Of a stretch of DNA of 38,794 bases, positions 7,785 to 15,453 are shown one piece after another; the first letter of the stretch is position 1, and each line of letters begins with the position of its first letter. Below the pieces are notes generated by a model that saw only the letters and a list, made by a program, of their open reading frames with translations, did no database searches and was not told the DNA's origin. The position numbers and the translations under genes were made by a program. This DNA is from JBBIWA01 sp037439425 (GTDB taxonomy: Bacteria > Acidobacteriota > Blastocatellia > RBC074). The stretch is taken from assembly GCA_037439425.1 (NCBI GenBank), contig JBBIWA010000057.1:1-38794 (forward strand). The letters are read 5' to 3'.

Positions 7785-8870
7785 ATGATCAGAAGAGATT
7801 TCTTGAAAACAATGAGCGGCGCGGCGGCTGGCGCGCTGTATGAGGCTTCCAGAGAAGGGCAAAGCGCGCAGCCTGTAGCCGGTCGCAAACTCGATCTGCA
7901 TACGCATTACTACCCGGAGACCTACTTCCAAAAGATCCGCGAGACCTCTTCGGAGTTCTCCTTCGACAAAGACCCGACCGGGCGCACGATCATCAAATAT
8001 CGCGGGACGCGCTTCTTTGGCATCACGCCGCCGATGACCGATGTCGCTAAGCGAATTGAAGACATGGATCGCGTGGGGATTGAGGTTCAGGTGATCTCGC
8101 TTTCGACGCCGAATGTCTTCTTTGCCGACGCGGCGCGACAACCTGAGGTCGCCCGTATGGTCAATGACGCTTACGCCGAATTGATTGCCAAGCACCCAAA
8201 ACGATTCAAAGGATTCGCTTCGATTCCGATGGACGCGCCCGACGCTGCCATCAAAGAGCTTCACCGCGCGCTTGATCAGTTGAAGCTCAACGGTGTGATC
8301 TTGCTGAGCAACATCAGAGGAAGAGCGCTGACTGCGCCCATCTATCGCCCGTTTTTTGAAGAGGCCAATCGCATGAAGCTCTGCATCCTGCTGCATCCGA
8401 TGTTGCCTACCAATCCGGAGCCTTTTCAAGAGTATGTGCTGGGCCCGATCATCGGCTTCCCCTTTGACACGACGCTGGCTGTGGCGCGGATGTGTTACGA
8501 CGGGATGCTGCGTGACTTTCCCGACATCAAATGGATCATCGCGCATCTGGGCGGCGCAGTGCCCTACTTGATGGAGCGGATGGACAACGGCTTCCGTGAT
8601 TTTGCCGAATGTCGCACCAAGATTGATCAACTGCCGAGCACCTATCTGAAGCGGCTCTACTATGACACGGTCAGCTTCAGTCCTTACGCGTTAAATCTGG
8701 CGCGCGATCTGGTGGGTGCGGATCATCTGGTAATGGGCAGCGACTATCCGCACCTGCTAGGTTCGATTGACCGCGCCGTCTCTTCCATCGAGAACCTGAA
8801 TATCCCCCAGCACGAGAAGCAAAAGATTTTTGAGGGCACGGCGCTCTCAATTCTCAATAATGTGAGCTAG
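7785..8870 (+). CDS. Tat-exported amidohydrolase, ACMSD-like (amidohydrolase_2)
   Basis: A 361-residue metal-dependent hydrolase/decarboxylase of the COG2159 (ACMSD-like) family; relatives decarboxylate aromatic or unsaturated acids, but the substrate here cannot be told. The N-terminus MIRRDFLKT is a twin-arginine signal. The TIM-barrel metal motifs are present: DLHTH (H39, H41), a His in LLHPM, AHLGGA, and the Asp in MGSDYPH. Length is typical. GGAGGGAGG just before the ATG fixes the start. It stands alone on the plus strand and its leader is a CCTGGG element, a candidate regulator. The stop is TAG. Confidence 0.88.
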   Translation: MIRRDFLKTMSGAAAGALYEASREGQSAQPVAGRKLDLHTHYYPETYFQKIRETSSEFSFDKDPTGRTIIKYRGTRFFGITPPMTDVAKRIEDMDRVGIEVQVISLSTPNVFFADAARQPEVARMVNDAYAELIAKHPKRFKGFASIPMDAPDAAIKELHRALDQLKLNGVILLSNIRGRALTAPIYRPFFEEANRMKLCILLHPMLPTNPEPFQEYVLGPIIGFPFDTTLAVARMCYDGMLRDFPDIKWIIAHLGGAVPYLMERMDNGFRDFAECRTKIDQLPSTYLKRLYYDTVSFSPYALNLARDLVGADHLVMGSDYPHLLGSIDRAVSSIENLNIPQHEKQKIFEGTALSILNNVS

Positions 8871-8969
8871 CCTAAACCACGAAGGACGCGAAGCGGAGAA
8901 GAAGGGATTGATTTTTCTTGTCGCCCTTCGTGGGCTTTGCGAGCTTCGCGGTTGATTCGGTACTCAATT

Positions 8970-9620
8970 TCACCAATCTCGTTTCGAGGGGGGACGCCCT
9001 GAAGACGTACGGCGCTGGCGGTCAATTCGTTCGTACTGTCGCAACGCATCGAGGATACGTTCGGCTTGCTCACGCGTCATCTGAGCCTGAGCGCCCAATG
9101 AAGATGGGGGATGGGTTTGGGGTGAGCTTCGGCTAGCCGGCGGCTGCCGGTTTAGTGGCATCGGCGCGCCACTGGCACGGTTGTTTTGCTGGCGACGGCG
9201 CAGCGCAATCTCTAGGTTGAACTTGGCCGCTTCATGTCCAGGAAGTAGTCTGAGCGAGGCTTTATAGTCTTCAATCGCCTGGTCAATGAGACCTGCACGC
9301 AGCCGGGCATTGCCAAGATTGTAAAGCAGCCCGGCGCGCACCCGATCGTGGCTGGCGAGAGTGAGGGCGCGAGTGTAGCTCTCGGCTGCCTGTTGGTAAT
9401 CCCCCTGCTGATAGAGCGCACAGCCCAGATTGTTCCATAACTCAATTGCCTCTGGCTCTTGCGCGACGGCTTGGCGCAACAAGGCGACGGCCTCAGCGTA
9501 ACGCTGCTCGCGATAAGCGCGAGCAGCGCGCTCGCGCAAGCTCGCAGCTGCAGTTAGGCTGCTCAGCGCGCTTAGCGCCAGGATAATTACCAATCCATTT
9601 TTGCGCCGCGCGAGTCTCAT
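8970..9620 (-). CDS. TPR-repeat protein, exported or membrane-anchored
   Basis: A 216-residue protein with an N-terminal hydrophobic segment (LVIILALSALSSLTAAA, a signal peptide or anchor) and three to four tetratricopeptide repeats at about 30-145 (for example ELWNNLGCALYQQGDYQQAA and LLYNLGNARLRAGLIDQAI). A Pro/Ser-rich linker leads to a C-terminal helix, MTREQAERILDALRQYERID, similar to the tails of BatC-type TPR proteins. It begins 5 bases after the carA stop codon, so it is almost certainly co-transcribed with carA. A role in carbamoyl phosphate synthesis is not implied by sequence. Confidence 0.8.
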   Translation of the reverse strand: MRLARRKNGLVIILALSALSSLTAAASLRERAARAYREQRYAEAVALLRQAVAQEPEAIELWNNLGCALYQQGDYQQAAESYTRALTLASHDRVRAGLLYNLGNARLRAGLIDQAIEDYKASLRLLPGHEAAKFNLEIALRRRQQNNRASGAPMPLNRQPPASRSSPQTHPPSSLGAQAQMTREQAERILDALRQYERIDRQRRTSSGRPPSKRDW

Positions 9621-9625
9621 CAGCT

Positions 9626-10852
9626 TTAACTCTTCACTCGCACGATGCGGTCTAGATTGGCGCGATGAGCGCGCATCTGCTCGATAAACTCGTGAAAGAG
9701 ATAGGCAGCATCGTGCGGCCCAGGGCCGGCTTCGGGATGATACTGCACGGAGAAGACTGGCAGATAGCGGTGACGCAAGCCTTCAAGCGTGCCATCATTG
9801 AGATTGAAATGCGTCAATTCGATCTCGTCCGGATTCAGGCTTTCGGGGTCTACCGCGAAACCGTGATTGTGCGAGGTGATCTCGATGCGGCCAGTGCGCA
9901 GATTCTTGACCGGCTGATTGCCGCCGCGATGGCCGAACTTAAGTTTGTAAGTGCGCCCGCCGAAGACCTGTCCCAGAATTTGATGCCCCAGGCAAATCCC
10001 AAAGATAGGTGCCGCGCCGACCAATTTGCGCGCCTCCGCCACAATCCCGGTCAATGCTGCCGGATCGCCCGGCCCATTGGAAAGGAAGATCCCATCTGGC
10101 GAAAGCGAGATCACGTCATCGGCTGAAGTGCGCGCTGGCACGACGGTGATCCGGCAGCCGAGCGCCGCCAGATAACGTAGGATGTAATACTTGATCCCGA
10201 AGTCGTAAGCTACTACGTGGAACTGCTCATCGGCTGAAGGCTCAGCCGGTTGATTATTTCTGATCGCAGTCACCGGATCGAGCGGGATAGCTTCTGCCCC
10301 CTTGAGCGTGCGCAACAAATCATGCGTCGCCTGGCGCTCAATCTCGGTTGACCATTCGTAGGGATCGCCACAAGTAACCGCATCCACGAGATTGCGCCCC
10401 AGCATCTCTGGCGCGCAGCGCGCTTTCTCAATCACACTCTGCTCGTCTAAATCGGTAGTTGAAAGGCAAGCGCGCATCGCGCCGCGCTCGCGGATGTGGC
10501 GCACCAGCGCCCGCGTGTCTATCTCCGAGATGCCGACAATACCGTAACGCTTGAGGTATTCGTCCAGCGTCATGACCGACCGCCAGTTTGAGCTGATCTC
10601 GGAATACTCGCGCACAACAAAGCCTTCGACAAATGGGCGGCGCGATTCGATGTCTTGAGGATTGACGCCGTAGTTTCCAATGAGCGGATAAGTCATCGTC
10701 ACGATCTGGCCGGCATAGGAAGGATCAGTGAGAATCTCCTGGTAGCCGGCCATCGCCGTGTTGAATACGAGCTCGCCGGTCCGCTCACCGGCAGCACCCC
10801 AGGCGCGCCCGCGAAATGTCCGCCCATCTTCCAATGCTAAGATCGCCTCCAT
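9626..10852 (-). CDS. carA: Carbamoyl-phosphate synthase small subunit
   Basis: A 408-residue glutamine amidotransferase subunit that releases ammonia from glutamine for CarB to make carbamoyl phosphate for arginine and pyrimidine synthesis. The N-terminal domain has the family run GELVFNTAMAGYQEILTDPSY. The class I amidotransferase domain carries the nucleophile in GICLGHQ (C287), the SHNHGFAV stretch and the HPE pair in VQYHPEAG. The linker between domains is somewhat long and variable (about 175-215). carB is not in the window. The TPR gene follows at 5 bases. A strong hairpin lies 40-98 bases upstream of the start. Confidence 0.97.
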   Translation of the reverse strand: MEAILALEDGRTFRGRAWGAAGERTGELVFNTAMAGYQEILTDPSYAGQIVTMTYPLIGNYGVNPQDIESRRPFVEGFVVREYSEISSNWRSVMTLDEYLKRYGIVGISEIDTRALVRHIRERGAMRACLSTTDLDEQSVIEKARCAPEMLGRNLVDAVTCGDPYEWSTEIERQATHDLLRTLKGAEAIPLDPVTAIRNNQPAEPSADEQFHVVAYDFGIKYYILRYLAALGCRITVVPARTSADDVISLSPDGIFLSNGPGDPAALTGIVAEARKLVGAAPIFGICLGHQILGQVFGGRTYKLKFGHRGGNQPVKNLRTGRIEITSHNHGFAVDPESLNPDEIELTHFNLNDGTLEGLRHRYLPVFSVQYHPEAGPGPHDAAYLFHEFIEQMRAHRANLDRIVRVKS

Positions 10853-10891
10853 CGTGCGTGGTCTCCTCCTTCAGAAAATGAACCACGAAGA

Positions 10892-10950
10892 GGGCAAAGA
10901 GCAAGGGGCTAAGAGCTTAAGAGTACGCTATGGCTCCTTGCTCTTTGCCC
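10892..10950. repeat. 18-bp inverted repeat upstream of carA
   Basis: GGGCAAAGAGCAAGGGGC (10892-10909) pairs with 10933-10950 at 17 of 18 positions; the one mismatch is G-U in RNA. The 23-nt loop includes AAGAGCTTAAG. It is 40 bases before the carA start on the minus strand and could be a leader hairpin or attenuator, or a mobile palindrome. No ligand-binding motif is recognisable. Confidence 0.65.
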
Positions 10951-11065
10951 ACTGACCACCTCGCCCTGCCTGCGCGCTGCGCCCTCGTCTTGCGTTGTCA
11001 AGACACCATAACAGACTTCCTCGGGATCTCAAAACCAATTTCCCCTGAAAAGTGACATTAGCCCT

Positions 11066-11815
11066 TCACCTTCTCTCTCTCTTCTTGAGCGCTGCCGACA
11101 AGCGCTCAACGAAGGCTTGATGTTCGGCCGAGGCAATGCCTTTCTCTACCTCAGCCAGGACTCCAGCCAGGTTGCCACTGAGCAAGGCTTTGACCTCAAG
11201 CCGTAACCCTGGAAAGACACGGCTCTCAATCACTCCACCTTCATCCGGCTGCAATCGGACGTACTTTTCCTGCTCTAGACAAAACCAATCTACCTTCCGG
11301 TCATAGACTCGCCAGACCACATATTCCCGCACGCCATTACGCCGATAGGCGCGCTTCTTGTCGTGCAGATCATAAGACGCGCTGCTAGCTGCCACTTCGA
11401 CGATCAGTTCCGGTGCGCCTTCCAGATAATCATCCTCGCTGAGGCGAGATTGTCCCCCGCAGGCCGATTCCAACCGAAGGAAGGCGTCTGGCTGAGGCTC
11501 ATTATCAGAGTCCAGTCTGATGGTGCCATTGTCTCCCAATTCAACACCCGGCGTTGCTGCGCAGTAAACGGCCAGCCAGCCTATAATTTGTCCATGTGGC
11601 ACACTGTGGCCCTTGTGACGTACTGGTGAGGGCATATAAACGACCCCTTCGATCAACTCCGCCTTCTTCAGTTCCGGCATCGCTTCATAGCGTCGCTCAA
11701 ACTCACTCCGCGTCAAACGGTCCCCATTCTCCAGCGGCGGCAGGGCCTCAGTGGGTGGAGCTACGCCGGGCGCTGGTTGTGGCGATGATTCTTCAACCAA
11801 GAATTCGATTCCCAT
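11066..11815 (-). CDS. Uma2 family (DUF820) PD-(D/E)XK protein
   Basis: A 249-residue member of the Uma2/DUF820 family, predicted restriction-like nucleases abundant in cyanobacteria and Acidobacteria, usually of unknown role. The core is visible: ELIEGVVYMPSP, then PQPDAFLRLE with the metal-binding Asp, then PELIVEVAASSASYDL with the Glu, and REYVVWRVYDRKVDWF. The C-terminus continues with LLSGNLAGVLAEVEKGIASA, a common helical tail. AAGGAG overlaps the stop region of the upstream broken gene and is 11 bases before the ATG at 11815; a GTG at 11827 is also possible. It is translationally coupled to that upstream pseudogene. Confidence 0.85.
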   Translation of the reverse strand: MGIEFLVEESSPQPAPGVAPPTEALPPLENGDRLTRSEFERRYEAMPELKKAELIEGVVYMPSPVRHKGHSVPHGQIIGWLAVYCAATPGVELGDNGTIRLDSDNEPQPDAFLRLESACGGQSRLSEDDYLEGAPELIVEVAASSASYDLHDKKRAYRRNGVREYVVWRVYDRKVDWFCLEQEKYVRLQPDEGGVIESRVFPGLRLEVKALLSGNLAGVLAEVEKGIASAEHQAFVERLSAALKKRERR

Positions 11816-11831
11816 TTTGCGATCCACTCCT

Positions 11832-12107
11832 TTACTGCTTCTTCAGGCCGGAGTGCGGTTCCGCTCTGCGGCGGGCCACATCGGCCACGGCTTCTTGCCA
11901 CACCGAGATGTCGCCTAGTTCTACAGCCTTATCTAGGCCGACATTGACGAGCAAAAGAGCCAGCCTGGTTAGCCGCTCCTCCTAGCTCCAGAAAAGCTTG
12001 CCCCCGATCATCTCCATCTTTTCCGGCCCCTGATCGTAATAAACATCCCGCTCCTCTTTCGTCTACGCTCTACCTTGACGCCCCATGTCCCAAGCTCTCT
12101 GCTTCAT
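11832..12107 (-). pseudogene. Small Uma2-associated gene broken by two in-frame TAG codons
   Basis: From the ATG at 12107 (preceded by GGAGGTGGATC) one frame runs 92 codons to a TAA at 11832, interrupted only by TAG at 12063-12065 and TAG at 11982-11984. The translated pieces (TKEERDVYYDQGPEKMEM, IGGKLFWS, EERLTRLALLLVNVGLDKAV, ELGDISVWQEAVADVARRRA) look like a compact helical protein, and the ribosome site and reading frame are otherwise intact. It stops 4 bases before the possible GTG of the Uma2 gene. I call it a recent pseudogene; readthrough of UAG is the alternative. The family function is unknown to me. Confidence 0.7.
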
Positions 12108-12202
12108 CTGATCCACCTCCGTCGTTGGCACATTGGATGAGCAAGTGGATTATAGCCCACTGGTTGGTTTGCGCCAATTTCCGGCTCATCGAAGGGACGA
12201 CA

Positions 12203-12331
12203 GGGTGTAATTAAAAGTGGGACTGAAAGAGCGGTTCGTCCTGGGAGCGCACGCCGTGCTCCTTTTGCATCCACGCCCAGACACGCTAGCAAGCGTGCGC
12301 TCCCGGGCAAGCCCCGCTTTTAATTATACCC
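12203..12331. repeat. Nested inverted repeats with a short CCTGGG element (copy 2)
   Basis: The inner part, 12240-12307, begins CCTGGGAGCGCACGC and ends GCGTGCGCTCCCGGG. It is enclosed by a second inverted repeat, GGGTGTAATTAAAAG (12203-12217) and CTTTTAATTATACCC (12317-12331), matching at 14 of 15. The outer AT-rich arms are not seen in the other copies. The rest of the 12108-12492 gap upstream of the S9 peptidase shows no gene. Confidence 0.75.
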
Positions 12332-12492
12332 GGGGCGACACTGCCTGCCGGGAAAGGGTTGTCTCACAGCTTCAACCTGTATTATTGTGCTCTTGCACTC
12401 CACACGGTTGTAGTTTCGCTTGAGACAATTGGGGCTACAAGATGCGCGCTTGGCCGCGCAGCAACTTTCCGCATTCAGATCGAGGTGACGTT

Positions 12493-14673
12493 ATGAAAAT
12501 CACACGGCTGCTCGCTTCTCTTTTAGTCTTTCCGTTTCTCCTCTTGCCTATCGCTTCTGCGCAGCAACGTGGAAGCAGCTACTTTACGCTGGAACAGGTG
12601 CTGAGTTCGCCTTTCCCCTCCAATCTGGTCGCGTCTGCCAGCGGGGAGCGCATTGCCTGGACGTTCAATGCTCAGGGCAAACGCAACGTCTGGGTTGCCG
12701 AAGGCCCTGAGTTTCAGGCGCGCCAGCTCACGCAATACAACGAAGACACGGGTCAGGAGATCACCGAGCTGAGCTTCACGCCGGATGGCAAGTGGATCAT
12801 CTTCGTGCGTGGCGGCAATGAAAATCAGGCGGGCGAAGTGCCCAATCCGACCAGTGACCCAGCGGGCGCTAAACAAGCTATTCACGCTGTCTCCTGGGAG
12901 GGCGGTCGCGTCAGACAACTGGCCGAAGGTCGTGCTCCGGTCGTTTCTCCGGCGGGCGATCAGCTCCTCTTCTCCAAAGAGAATCAAATCTGGGTGGTCT
13001 CACTGGCCGAAGGATCAGAGCCGCACCGGCTCTTTGTCGCGCGGGGAAACAACGGCTCGCCGCAATGGTCGCCCGACGGTAAGAAGCTCGCCTTCGTCAG
13101 CCAGCGGGGCACGTATAGCTTCGTAGGCATTTACGACTTTGTCAAAGAAAACATCCGTTATCTGGCTCCTTCAGTAGATCGAGACAGTTTCCCGCGCTGG
13201 TCACCCGATGGCAGACGAATCGCCTTCATTCGCCAAGGAGCACGCGGCGCGCAACCGCGCTCGATGATGGAAGACACGCCCGATCCGTGGGCGATTATGC
13301 TGGCTGAGGTGGAGACCGGCGCGGTGCGCGAAGTGTGGCGCAGCCAGAGCACCCTGGCCGGATCGCTGCCGCGCATGGCCGGGCCATATCTGTTGCAATG
13401 GGCAGCAGGTGACCGCCTCGTCTTCACTTCAGAGCAAGACGGCTGGATGCATCTTTACTCGATCTCGGCGCAGGGCGGTGAGCCCGTATTGCTCACGCCG
13501 GGCGCGTGTGAGTTCGAGCAAATGACGCTCACGCCGGATCGGGGCGAGATTATTTATTCATCCAACTGCGACGATATTGATCGCCGCCATCTGTGGCGCG
13601 TCTCAGTCACAGGCGGCAAGCCTGCGGCGCTCACCTCTGGCGAAGGAATTGAATGGAGTCCGGTAGTGACCGGGGACGGCAAGTTTTTGTTTTATGCCGC
13701 CTCGGATGCGCGCAAACCAGCGATGCCTTATGTGATGCCGCTTGCAGGCGGGCAGGGAAAAATGATCGCGGCGCAAGCTTTGCCAAAGGATTTTCCCTCT
13801 TCTCAGCTTGTCGTTCCGCAACAGGTCGTCTTCAAGAGCCCTGATGGAGTTGAGATTCACAACCAGCTCTTCCTCCCCGCCAGCATTCCGTCCGGCACCC
13901 GCTTGCCAGCCGTGATCTTTATGCACGGTGGCCCGGTGCGGCAGATGATGCTTGGCTGGCACAATCGCTACTACTATCACAATGCCTACGCTTTCAATCA
14001 GTATCTGGCCAGCCGCGGCTATGCGGTGCTTTCGGTCAATTATCGCAGCGGCATCGGCTATGGGCGAGAATTCCGGGAAGCGCCCAAACGCGGCGCGCGC
14101 GGGGCATCTGAATATCAAGACATCGTTGCCGCAGCGCATTACCTGCGTTCGCGCGCCGAGATTGATCCAGCCAGGATTGGATTATGGGGTGGAAGCTATG
14201 GCGGATATTTGACGGCGCTGGGGCTGGCGCGCAATTCAGACCTGTTTGCGGCCGGGGTGGACCTGCACGGAGTCCACGATTGGTCGGCGCGCATCTCGTC
14301 TGCTCCCTGGATTGATTACAGCAGTGCAGAAGCGCGCAGAGTAGCCTATGAATCTTCGCCTGTCTCTTCAGTCAGCAAATGGCGCTCGCCGGTTTTGCTC
14401 GTGCACGGCGATGATGATCGCAACGTGGCCTTCCAACAAACCGTAGACCTGGCTTCTCGTTTGCGCCAGCAGAAAGTGCATTTCGAGCAATTGATCTATC
14501 CTGATGAAGTGCATGACTTTTTGCTGCATCGTCACTGGCTGGAAATTTACGCAGCAGCGGCTGACTTTTTTGACCGGCATCTGAAAGGAGCCAAAGCTGC
14601 CACCCAGGTAAGCCAGGTGGATCTGCTGATTCGGCCAGCAGCGGCTCTTGCTCAGGGGCTATCGGCGAGATGA
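12493..14673 (+). CDS. Secreted S9 prolyl oligopeptidase family peptidase
   Basis: A 726-residue serine peptidase of the S9 family (dipeptidyl peptidase IV/acylaminoacyl peptidase type), predicted exported: residues 1-23 form a signal peptide (LLASLLVFPFLLLPIASAQ). The N-terminal half is a beta-propeller with PD40-like blades (SPQWSPDGKKLAFVS, FPRWSPDGRRIAFIR). The C-terminal alpha/beta hydrolase domain carries the triad: S568 in GGSYGGY, D642 in VHGDDDRNV and H674 in DEVHDF. GAGGTGA is 5 bases before the ATG at 12493; an in-frame ATG at 12442 would add a non-signal extension and is less likely. It probably degrades peptides for nutrition. Confidence 0.93.
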   Translation: MKITRLLASLLVFPFLLLPIASAQQRGSSYFTLEQVLSSPFPSNLVASASGERIAWTFNAQGKRNVWVAEGPEFQARQLTQYNEDTGQEITELSFTPDGKWIIFVRGGNENQAGEVPNPTSDPAGAKQAIHAVSWEGGRVRQLAEGRAPVVSPAGDQLLFSKENQIWVVSLAEGSEPHRLFVARGNNGSPQWSPDGKKLAFVSQRGTYSFVGIYDFVKENIRYLAPSVDRDSFPRWSPDGRRIAFIRQGARGAQPRSMMEDTPDPWAIMLAEVETGAVREVWRSQSTLAGSLPRMAGPYLLQWAAGDRLVFTSEQDGWMHLYSISAQGGEPVLLTPGACEFEQMTLTPDRGEIIYSSNCDDIDRRHLWRVSVTGGKPAALTSGEGIEWSPVVTGDGKFLFYAASDARKPAMPYVMPLAGGQGKMIAAQALPKDFPSSQLVVPQQVVFKSPDGVEIHNQLFLPASIPSGTRLPAVIFMHGGPVRQMMLGWHNRYYYHNAYAFNQYLASRGYAVLSVNYRSGIGYGREFREAPKRGARGASEYQDIVAAAHYLRSRAEIDPARIGLWGGSYGGYLTALGLARNSDLFAAGVDLHGVHDWSARISSAPWIDYSSAEARRVAYESSPVSSVSKWRSPVLLVHGDDDRNVAFQQTVDLASRLRQQKVHFEQLIYPDEVHDFLLHRHWLEIYAAAADFFDRHLKGAKAATQVSQVDLLIRPAAALAQGLSAR

Positions 14674-14831
14674 AGGAGAGGAGCGACTCAAGTTATCACG
14701 GACGACAATCAGAAATAGTGAAGATAACCACGAAGATCACTAAGAATTAGACAGCGGACATCGGGGATCAGGCTAGTGAGAAGTCCTCACGCTCTGAGGT
14801 CTGAGGTCGGATTTTCTGAGGGGTTCTTCAG

Positions 14832-14935
14832 GTCGCTTGAGCGACGCCCAGAAAGGATGAAAGCCTGGGTACGCACGCTTCTAGCGTGCAAGATCTTCAG
14901 TCCCCACGAGCACGCTGGAGGCATGCGTACCCAGG
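14832..14935 (+). repeat. CCTGGG element, copy 3
   Basis: 5' hairpin GTCGC-ttga-GCGAC (14832-14845), then body 14864-14935 with ends CCTGGGTACGCACGC and GCATGCGTACCCAGG. The change G to T at position 7 of the left end is matched by a compensating C to A in the right end compared with copy 5. GGATTGGTAACTACTG follows, the edge of another dispersed repeat. No gene starts directly after this copy. Confidence 0.75.
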
Positions 14936-15101
14936 GATTGGTAACTACTGCGGCGGGCTGAGTGCCCAGCTGCGGTGGGAGCGGCCTACCTTATAGAATT
15001 GAGAAATAACAGACCCTCTAGTAGGGGCGACCTACCTTGCTGCGCCTGCCTGTACCTGCCTGTGCGTAGTACACAGACAGACGCAGGCAAGTGGGCATTG
15101 T

Positions 15102-15200
15102 GGGCATTGATTGATAGGCCGCTCCTACCGCAGCTACGGCTTCCTTCTCTTCACTGCTTACTATAGATAGCTCGCCCCTGTGGGGGCCGGTAGTTACAGG
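15102..15200 (+). repeat. Dispersed ~100-bp repeat, copy 1
   Basis: The block from GGGCATTGATTGATAGG through CTATAGATAG to GGTAGTTACAGG resembles the reverse complement of 23628-23727. Shared runs include CATTGATTGA, CTATAGATAG and TAGTTAC. Shorter matches (GGTAACTACTGCGGC) also occur near 14941 and 34350. It lies in the repeat-dense 14674-15453 interval, which has no supported gene. Confidence 0.65.
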
Positions 15201-15212
15201 GATTTTATGGAC

Positions 15213-15300
15213 CCTGGGAGCGCACGCTTATAGCGTGCTCGATCTAGGGCAGCGGCCTGCTGGAGCGAAGACCGGCAGGCCGGGGGCAGGTGCCTCCAGG
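15213..15300 (+). repeat. CCTGGG element, copy 4
   Basis: Starts CCTGGGAGCGCACGC with the inner hairpin GCACGCTTATAGCGTGC; the right end is degenerate (GGTGCCTCCAGG). It contains a GGCCTGC/GCAGGCC-type inner stem instead of the usual one. It is followed by ATCTTCGGAGGAGTC and an ATG at 15320 that leads only to the next element. Confidence 0.65.
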
Positions 15301-15321
15301 ATCTTCGGAGGAGTCGGGCAT

Positions 15322-15430
15322 GTCGTCTTTGATGACACCCTGAAAGCAATGAACATCCTGGGAGCGCACGCTTGCGAACGTGCGGGGCTTTCACTCTTAA
15401 CGAGCACGCAAGGATGCTGCCGCTCCCAGG
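15322..15430 (+). repeat. CCTGGG element, copy 5
   Basis: 5' hairpin GTCGTC-ttt-GATGAC (15322-15336), then body 15357-15430 with ends CCTGGGAGCGCACGC and GCTGCCGCTCCCAGG. GATTTTCTGAGGAG follows, providing the Shine-Dalgarno site of the PQQ dehydrogenase, whose ATG is 23 bases after the element end. Confidence 0.78.
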
Positions 15431-15453
15431 GATTTTCTGAGGAGTCAGAAGTG

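Noticed and set aside
15320..15343. Tiny ORF ATGTCGTC...CCCTGA with a ribosome site, also seen at 26101
   Set aside because: The conserved feature across copies is the hairpin (GTCGTC/GATGAC, GTCGTC/GACGAC, GTCGC/GCGAC), not the codons; copies 1 and 3 lack the ORF.
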